Below the pieces are notes generated by a model. That model did no database searches. It was given only the letters and a program-made list of their open reading frames with translations, and had not been told where the DNA came from. Of a DNA stretch of 38,743 bases, positions 33,110-38,743 are shown in pieces (the stretch's first letter is position 1; the number at the start of each line of letters is the position of its first letter). Origin of the DNA: an uncultured bacterium (lineage in GTDB: Bacteria; Fidelibacterota; Marinisomatia; Marinisomatales; UBA1611). The DNA is taken from assembly GCA_905478065.1 (NCBI GenBank), contig CAJQGZ010000095.1, positions 1 to 38,743 on the forward strand. Direction: 5' to 3'. The position numbers were made by a program, and so were the translations under genes.

Positions 33110-34903
33110 CTAATATTGCCAAATCTTTGGAATAACTATGATAGCTGTTATAAAAAGAATAATCGATAATGGCAACCCTACTCTAATGTAATCGCTAAAC
33201 TTATAACCACCCGGCCCATAGACCATCAAATTGGTTTGATATCCAATGGGAGTAATAAAGGATGAGCTAGCTGCGAATGCGACTGTAAACACAAATGGTC
33301 TAGGTTCAAAACCTAATTGAGTTGAAACAGAAAACGCTATTGGGACCATGATGATCGCAGTGGCAACGTTTGATGAAATCTCTGTCAAAATCATCGTTAT
33401 AAAATAAATGGTCGCAATCAAAGCATAAGGCTGAATTTCATCAGAAAATAAATAAATAAAATCTGAAATATTATTACCAATCCAATGTGCTGTTCCTGTT
33501 TTTTGAATGACTATACCAATTGGTATTAATGCAGCAATAAGCACAATAACTTGCCAATGAATAGACTGATAACTTTCTTGAGCAGAAATAATTTTTAAGC
33601 TCAACAAAATAACAACGCTAATAAAAGCACCCTTCATTATTGGTATAAATCCAATAGCCGCAAAAAAAATAGATATTAGGACCACATATATGCTGACCCA
33701 CCAAAATTTTTCTTTAATTAACCTCGCTTGAACTTTTCCTAAAACAATAAAATCACCTCGCTCAGACAAGTTAGATATTTTTTTTGATGGACCATAAACT
33801 AGCAGTGTATCAAAAGCATGAAGTTTCATATGAGCAATTTTTTTTCTAAAGATACCTCCTTCACGTCTTATAGCTAGAATGAATGCACCAAAAATTTGTC
33901 TAAAATTTGTGGACATTAAACTTTTACCAACGAGGTCAGAATCATCTGTGAGTAAACATTCAACCAGTTCATTATCTTCTTGCTCCAGCTCTGATTGCGT
34001 TAGTTTCTCATCCGTTAATAGTGTAACGCCCTCAACTTCTTTCATTCGAATGAAATTTTCTAATGTCCCTCTCACAAAAAGAATGTCATTTTCTTTCAAT
34101 ATAGTTTGTCTAATATTATTGGCTATATGTTTTTGATCTCGAATAATATCTAGTACAGTAACATCATAATTCTGGTTAATTGACCTATCTATACAAGACT
34201 TGCCAATTAAAACAGATCTTTTTCTAACTTTCATCTCAGTTAAATACCCACCTAAATGATAACTTTTGGTTAAACTCGATGTCGATGTTCTAGAAGGGAT
34301 TAATTTTGGTGCTACAAATAATAAATAAGCTGTACCTATAATTAAAATAATAATTCCATATTTGAAAAATTCGAACATTCCTAAAGGTTCTGCACCCTCA
34401 TAACCAATGTAAATTGAATTGACCAATAAATTAGTAGATGTACCAACTAGAGTTAAAGTACCCCCTAAAATAGCAGCATAGCTTAATGGAATGAGCATTT
34501 TTGATGGACTCACTTTATAACTATGGGCCAATCGAATTGTAATAGGCATAAAGATTGCAACAATAGCAGTATTGTTAATTAATGATGATGTAATACTAAT
34601 TGTAAAATAATAGGCTGCCATTCCAACAGTTCTTGAAGATTGCAATAATTTATTTATTGTAACGACAAGATATTCTAAAAGACCAGTTTTTTGAATAGCA
34701 CTACTAAGAACAAATAACAACCCAATTGTAATTACAGCCGGATTAGAAAATCCAGAAACTGCTTCTGTTGGCGTTAAATATCCTAATCCAAAAAAACAAG
34801 AAAGGATGATTAAAGCTGTAACGTCAATACTGAAATATTCTTTTATAAAAAGAAAAAATCCAACACTAAGTATTCCGATTACAATAATTATTTCAATATT
34901 CAT
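33110..34903 (-). CDS. SLC13/DASS-type anion permease with two TrkA-C domains
   Basis: A 597-residue inner-membrane permease. The N-terminal half has about five to six helices with LINNTAIVAIFMPI and GGTLTLVGTSTNLLVNSI, the ion-site hairpins of this superfamily. Residues about 218-296 and 312-388 are two cytosolic TrkA-C (RCK-C) domains, the first containing LIGKSCIDRS and the second LVGKSLMSTNFRQ. The C-terminal half repeats the membrane unit with EISSNVATAIIMVPIA and SSFITPIGYQTNLMVYGPG. Related proteins with the TrkA-C insert move sulfate (algal SLT/SAC1-like) or dicarboxylates. Sulfate would be a natural match to the PAPS synthetase 11 kb away, but that is inference only. Full length and both SNT/NNT motifs are intact. 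Confidence 0.87.
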   Translation of the reverse strand: MNIEIIIVIGILSVGFFLFIKEYFSIDVTALIILSCFFGLGYLTPTEAVSGFSNPAVITIGLLFVLSSAIQKTGLLEYLVVTINKLLQSSRTVGMAAYYFTISITSSLINNTAIVAIFMPITIRLAHSYKVSPSKMLIPLSYAAILGGTLTLVGTSTNLLVNSIYIGYEGAEPLGMFEFFKYGIIILIIGTAYLLFVAPKLIPSRTSTSSLTKSYHLGGYLTEMKVRKRSVLIGKSCIDRSINQNYDVTVLDIIRDQKHIANNIRQTILKENDILFVRGTLENFIRMKEVEGVTLLTDEKLTQSELEQEDNELVECLLTDDSDLVGKSLMSTNFRQIFGAFILAIRREGGIFRKKIAHMKLHAFDTLLVYGPSKKISNLSERGDFIVLGKVQARLIKEKFWWVSIYVVLISIFFAAIGFIPIMKGAFISVVILLSLKIISAQESYQSIHWQVIVLIAALIPIGIVIQKTGTAHWIGNNISDFIYLFSDEIQPYALIATIYFITMILTEISSNVATAIIMVPIAFSVSTQLGFEPRPFVFTVAFAASSSFITPIGYQTNLMVYGPGGYKFSDYIRVGLPLSIILFITAIIVIPKIWQY

Positions 34904-34935
34904 ATATGATTATTTTATCTAAAACCGGTTTGCAA

Positions 34936-35238
34936 TTAACAAAACGGGTGATGTTTGATTTGATTATTTTTTCTTTCCACCCTATCCTTTGGGCTACTAA
35001 CATTTAATATTGAGTCCACTATTTTGTCTATAATTATTTCTCTTTTGATATTATTCAAAATAGCAATTACGAATATTCCATACTCTGCGTCAGGGATAAT
35101 TTTTTCCCATTCATCTAAAATTGTGCTGTTATCCAAAAATTTATCAACATCATTATCAACACTAAGAATCTTAGAGACTTCAGCTTGCAGAGAAAATATT
35201 TTCTCTTTTAATATCTCCCTTTGCTCTAATGCACTCAT
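34936..35238 (-). CDS. Small soluble protein coupled to the HD-GYP gene
   Basis: A 100-residue protein with a helix-rich N-terminal half (ALEQREILKEKIFSLQAEVSKIL) and DAEYGIFVIAILNNIKREIIIDKIVDSI in the middle, ending in a basic tail (DRVERKNNQIKHHPFC). It has no signal or clear transmembrane helix. No family recognised. Its ATG overlaps the HD-GYP stop as ATGA, so it is translated with that protein, and it may be a regulatory or binding partner. A 32-base gap follows before the permease gene. Confidence 0.6.
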   Translation of the reverse strand: MSALEQREILKEKIFSLQAEVSKILSVDNDVDKFLDNSTILDEWEKIIPDAEYGIFVIAILNNIKREIIIDKIVDSILNVSSPKDRVERKNNQIKHHPFC

Positions 35239-36839
35239 CTTTTACCCAGAACAGATTTTTCATCAACTTTATCTATTTGATTTATTGATACATGTTCATC
35301 TGCATACTCTTTGTAAACACCGGAACTAACAAAAATTTCAAAAAGGTCATCATCAATATGGTAGTCATTTTTCATAAAACCCATAATCCGCATAGCTTGT
35401 GATAATTTCTTACCATCTTTATATGGCCTGTCAGCCGCAGTTAAAGCTTCATAAATATCGGCAATTGCCATTATCTTTGCCTGCGGGGACATCTGATCAG
35501 CTTTTAGACCTTTTGGATACCCTGTCCCATCCATCTTTTCATGATGCCCTCCAGCAAATTCAGGAATATTTTTAAGATTTTTAGGATAAGGTAATTGATC
35601 TAGCATATCAATAGTGATAGAAATATGATCATTTATAATATCTCTCTCCTCTGGCAAAAGAGTGCCTTTTGTAATATTTAAGTTACGAACTTCTTCTTTT
35701 GTCAAAATATTCATCTCTTTATTATTTAGAATCAGTTTTTGTTCAGAAATAGATATTATTCTTTCCTGCAACTCAGGTTTCATGAACTCACCACCCACAT
35801 TACAAGATTCAATAAATTTAATATTTTCATCAATCTTCTTAATCGTATTTTTGTATTCTTCGTCAAAAACTGGAAGAGAACCATTTAATTGTCTTTTTAA
35901 AAAATCTATTTCAACATCCCTTTTTAGAATTTCCATTCTAGTTTTTATAAGTTCAATCCTATCAAAAATAGTTTCTAATTTGGTGCCCTTATCAACCACG
36001 TGAGGCGGCGTTGCAACCTTTCCACAATCATGTAGCCAAGCAGCAATATAAAGTTCATATCTTTCATCTTCCGTCATACTAAAATCTTTGTATTTACCAG
36101 ATTTAGTCTTTGCAACAGCATCAGCAAGCATCATTGTAATAACAGGAACTCTTGAACAATGCCCTCCTGTATATTCAGATTTTTTGTCTATAGCAGTTGC
36201 AATTAACTGTATAAATGCCTCAAAAAGTGTTTTTAATTCTCCAACCAACTTTTTATTTGTTAGTGCGACAGCACCTTGAGAGGCTAGAGATTCAACCTGT
36301 TCTTGCATATCTTTATCAAATGCAATGACCTCGTTTTTTTCATCCCTAGCATTTATTAATTGCATTACACCAATAATTTCATCTTCATGGTTTTTTAAAG
36401 GTACCGTTAAAAAAGATTCAGAATGATAACCAGTTTTTTGATCATACGACTTAGTACCACTAAAATCAAACCCCTCTTCTTGATATGCGTCCTTAATATT
36501 TACAGTTTCACCAGTTAGCGCTACATATGCAGAAACATTACTCTGGTTTGGTGTCGATTCATCAACCCAAAGTTTAACAGGGTCAAAAGGTATTTCAACA
36601 TTGGAGCTCCCCCCCATTGTTGTATTCATTGAATCGTTTCTTAAAATTTCAAACTTCAAATTTCCTTGTTTGCCTTTGCTGTAAAGTGTTCTACCATCAG
36701 CATTTGTAATATTTCTTGCTTCTTCTAAAATCATTTCAAATAATTTATTTGAATCAGATTCTGTGGATAGTGCCATCCCAATTTCATTAAGCCTATGAAT
36801 TCTATTTTCTAGATATTTTATTTTTTGTTTATCGTTCAT
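35235..36839 (-). CDS. GAF / HD-GYP domain protein (probable cyclic dinucleotide phosphodiesterase)
   Basis: A 534-residue cytosolic signalling protein. A short N-terminal coiled segment (1-25) is followed by a GAF domain (about 25-195; LTVPLKNHEDEIIGVMQLINA is typical). An HD-type domain has H227 (GGHCSRV), H270-D271 (AWLHDCGKV), H405 (DHISIT) and the HD-GYP signature HHEKMDGTGYP (432-442) with D461. All metal-binding residues of HD-GYP enzymes are visible. Between HDCGK and H405 lies an insert of about 110 residues, largely helical and charged, absent from minimal HD-GYP domains. Family members hydrolyse cyclic di-GMP or related dinucleotides, with GAF as the sensor. It starts the eleven-gene minus-strand run; no clear ribosome site precedes the ATG. 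Confidence 0.92.
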   Translation of the reverse strand: MNDKQKIKYLENRIHRLNEIGMALSTESDSNKLFEMILEEARNITNADGRTLYSKGKQGNLKFEILRNDSMNTTMGGSSNVEIPFDPVKLWVDESTPNQSNVSAYVALTGETVNIKDAYQEEGFDFSGTKSYDQKTGYHSESFLTVPLKNHEDEIIGVMQLINARDEKNEVIAFDKDMQEQVESLASQGAVALTNKKLVGELKTLFEAFIQLIATAIDKKSEYTGGHCSRVPVITMMLADAVAKTKSGKYKDFSMTEDERYELYIAAWLHDCGKVATPPHVVDKGTKLETIFDRIELIKTRMEILKRDVEIDFLKRQLNGSLPVFDEEYKNTIKKIDENIKFIESCNVGGEFMKPELQERIISISEQKLILNNKEMNILTKEEVRNLNITKGTLLPEERDIINDHISITIDMLDQLPYPKNLKNIPEFAGGHHEKMDGTGYPKGLKADQMSPQAKIMAIADIYEALTAADRPYKDGKKLSQAMRIMGFMKNDYHIDDDLFEIFVSSGVYKEYADEHVSINQIDKVDEKSVLGKR

Positions 36840-36947
36840 TTTATTGATTTTTTATTAGTAAAATTTTAGAAAGCAAATGAATGTACATATTAGAAAACTA
36901 TACAGCAATGCTTCTTTCGAAAATTGACTAGTAACTATTAGCTATTC

Positions 36948-38743
36948 GTGACTGAAATTAAACATAAAATTACCAACCTGCTAAAAAGCTTTGAAACTGG
37001 GAATGTTCGATATGAATATCTTGAAGAAACCCTAGACTATATTCTTAATAATGATGTTTCTAAAAATGATGCTTTTTCATTTTTAGACCTACTGCATTTA
37101 TCGTCAATCTCAAAAACTATTTCATCTCATGATACTAATCAATGGGCTATGAAAATTGCCCAGGTTATTGAAAAGTATAATTTCCATACTGGACAATTAC
37201 TATTACAACGAGAAAAAAGATATAGGGATAAAGTAGCAATTCATACTATTGACGGTGATAATAAAATAGACATTACATACTCCAAGCTTTGGAACGATGT
37301 TTTAAAGACATCTCTGGCAATAAAAAAAGCATCTAATAATCAAAAAGCAACAATCGGTATACTATCACATAATCAATATAAAAGCGCGGTTGTAGATTTA
37401 GCATGTTTATCATCAGGTATAAGTATCATTCCTATCCCACTTAATGCCAATAAAGACCACCTTATATTTATAATAAAAGAAGCAAATATCACGCATTTAT
37501 TCCTTGGTGGTGAAAGAGCAATTCAATTATGGAATTCAACAAAATATGATGAAGAACTAATAGTTATTGATGTTAACGATATTGGTTCATTACAAAGCAA
37601 TTCAATTTCCTGGGAAGCATTCCATGATAAATTTTCCCAGTATCAAAAATATGATGATATAAATGAATTATCTGATCAGGATATGAATTCAACTATTACC
37701 ATTATGTACACATCTGGATCTACAAGTAACCCAAAGGGTGTAAAATTTTCACAATTAAATATTATTTCTAAAAGATTTTCAAGAGCATTAGCGTTACCTG
37801 AAATAAGTAACAAAGATAAGTTTTTATGTTACTTACCTCTTTTTCATACTTTTGGAAGGTATTTTGAGCTTATGGGTTCAATATTTTGGGGAGCTACCTA
37901 TACTTTTGCTCAATCCCCATCGTTTAATTCGTTATTAAAAGATTTTAAAATAATATCTCCTACTATCTTTATAAGTATACCAAAAAGATGGGTGCAGATA
38001 TATGAATTAATGAATAGTTCAATAGATTTAGATTTATCAAACAAAGAAGAAATCAATACCAAATTAAAAGATATTACAGGAGGCAGTTTAAAATGGGGAC
38101 TTTCTGCCGCGGGTTATTTAGACCCTGATATTTTTATATTTTTTCACGATAACAAAATTAATTTAATGAGCGGTTATGGGATGACAGAAGCTACAGGCGG
38201 AATAACCATGACTCCGCCAAACGAATATGTTGAAGATACTGTTGGGAAAGCCCTTCCTGGTATTAATCTAAAAATTGAAGAAGATGGTGAACTTTGTATG
38301 AAAGGACCATATATATCTGAGGGATTTTATAAAGATGATGACTCAAAATCTTTTAAAAATGGATGGTTCTATAGCGGTGATATTTTTAAAGAAGAAAATG
38401 GTTATTATTTTATAATTGATCGGAAAAAAGATATATACAAGAATAGTAGAGGACAAACAATAGCTCCTCAAAAAATAGAAAATTTATTCCAAGATTTTGA
38501 TCTTGTAAAATCTGCGTTCCTTGTCGGTGATGGAAAGGAATATAATACAGTGCTTATATATCCGAATAAAGAAAACATTGATTTTAATCTTCAAAATATG
38601 AATGAAAAGCAAGTACAAAATATTTTTAGTGCTATGCTGATATCAATAAACGGTTTTTTATCTCCATTTGAACGAATTGTTAATTTTACAATAATCAATA
38701 GAGACTTCAGCAATGAAAGTAATGAATTAACGCAAAAAGGAAC
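36948..38743 (+). CDS. AMP-dependent acyl-CoA synthetase, C-terminus cut by window edge
   Basis: An open frame of 598 codons running off the right edge. It encodes an acyl-adenylate-forming enzyme that activates a fatty or other carboxylic acid to its CoA thioester. The nucleotide loop YTSGSTSNPKG is at 254-264, LPLFHTFGRYFEL follows, GYGMTEATG is at 409-417, YSGDI carries ATP-binding D478, and DRKKDIYKNSRGQ is the hinge. An unusual N-terminal part of about 80 mostly helical residues precedes the normal beginning (QLLLQREKRYRDKVAIHT). The start is GTG at 36948; a TAG lies three codons upstream, so there is no longer option, and no Shine-Dalgarno is evident. It is divergent from the HD-GYP gene across 108 bases. 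The final residues and stop lie outside the window. Confidence 0.9.
   Translation, partial: MTEIKHKITNLLKSFETGNVRYEYLEETLDYILNNDVSKNDAFSFLDLLHLSSISKTISSHDTNQWAMKIAQVIEKYNFHTGQLLLQREKRYRDKVAIHTIDGDNKIDITYSKLWNDVLKTSLAIKKASNNQKATIGILSHNQYKSAVVDLACLSSGISIIPIPLNANKDHLIFIIKEANITHLFLGGERAIQLWNSTKYDEELIVIDVNDIGSLQSNSISWEAFHDKFSQYQKYDDINELSDQDMNSTITIMYTSGSTSNPKGVKFSQLNIISKRFSRALALPEISNKDKFLCYLPLFHTFGRYFELMGSIFWGATYTFAQSPSFNSLLKDFKIISPTIFISIPKRWVQIYELMNSSIDLDLSNKEEINTKLKDITGGSLKWGLSAAGYLDPDIFIFFHDNKINLMSGYGMTEATGGITMTPPNEYVEDTVGKALPGINLKIEEDGELCMKGPYISEGFYKDDDSKSFKNGWFYSGDIFKEENGYYFIIDRKKDIYKNSRGQTIAPQKIENLFQDFDLVKSAFLVGDGKEYNTVLIYPNKENIDFNLQNMNEKQVQNIFSAMLISINGFLSPFERIVNFTIINRDFSNESNELTQKG

Noticed and set aside
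36932-36941. TAACTATTAG, shared with the left arm of the inverted repeat at 13410-13446
   Set aside because: Only ten AT-rich bases, without the inverted partner arm; chance match is likely.

Overview
The window is AT-rich (about one third GC by eye) and tightly packed. Genes overlap by 1 to 14 bases or sit a few bases apart, and no gap exceeds about 155 bases. Several secreted proteins end in a type IX secretion sorting domain of the NPFNP type, and one ends in a dockerin-like domain. Together with the lipoproteins, outer-membrane barrel, PPi-type phosphofructokinase and many non-ATG starts, this suggests a marine Gram-negative member of the FCB group. Candidatus Marinimicrobia (SAR406) is my best guess. 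This is inference; there is no rRNA or other taxonomic marker in the window. There are no tRNAs, insertion sequences, CRISPR arrays or phage genes.

Layout. (1) 1-2278, minus strand: lipoprotein, M19 dipeptidase, OsmC, and the start of ribulose-phosphate 3-epimerase. (2) 2367-8805, plus strand: a LOG-family protein, a 1006-residue double amidohydrolase, a second amidohydrolase-fold protein overlapping it, and a stand-alone 3-hydroxyacyl-CoA dehydrogenase. (3) 8812-25867: three adjacent operons that look like one functional region. Operon A (minus) is ASST-like protein with dockerin, RND/MMPL exporter, LolA-like protein. Operon C (plus) is membrane-tethered PAPS-type sulfotransferase, secreted START-like protein, outer-membrane barrel, ketoacyl synthase III. 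Operon B (minus) is a second RND exporter, a small membrane protein, a second LolA-like protein, a Sat-CysC PAPS synthetase, and two T9SS-secreted proteins (ASST-like and leucine-rich repeat). A and C diverge from a 153-bp gap holding a 14-bp-arm inverted repeat over a plausible promoter; C and B converge with 2 bases between stop codons. (4) 25954-27974, plus: thiamine pyrophosphokinase coupled to a sodium:solute symporter. (5) 27980-36839, minus: an unbroken run of eleven closely spaced genes (GAF/HD-GYP, a small coupled protein, SLC13/TrkA-C permease, class V aminotransferase, several small or unknown membrane and secreted proteins, a nucleosidase-like protein, an M14-like hydrolase, PPi-phosphofructokinase). 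(6) 36948 to the right edge, plus: an acyl-CoA synthetase cut off by the window end.

The strongest candidate for a new system is region 3. It brings together sulfate activation (PAPS synthesis), a PAPS sulfotransferase, a carbon-chain condensing enzyme, lipid-binding and lipid-carrier folds, two RND exporters and an outer-membrane barrel. My working hypothesis is synthesis and export of a sulfated lipid, with two secreted ASST-like beta-propeller proteins acting outside the cell. The family assignments come from motifs in the sequence; the joint pathway is inferred from gene order only.
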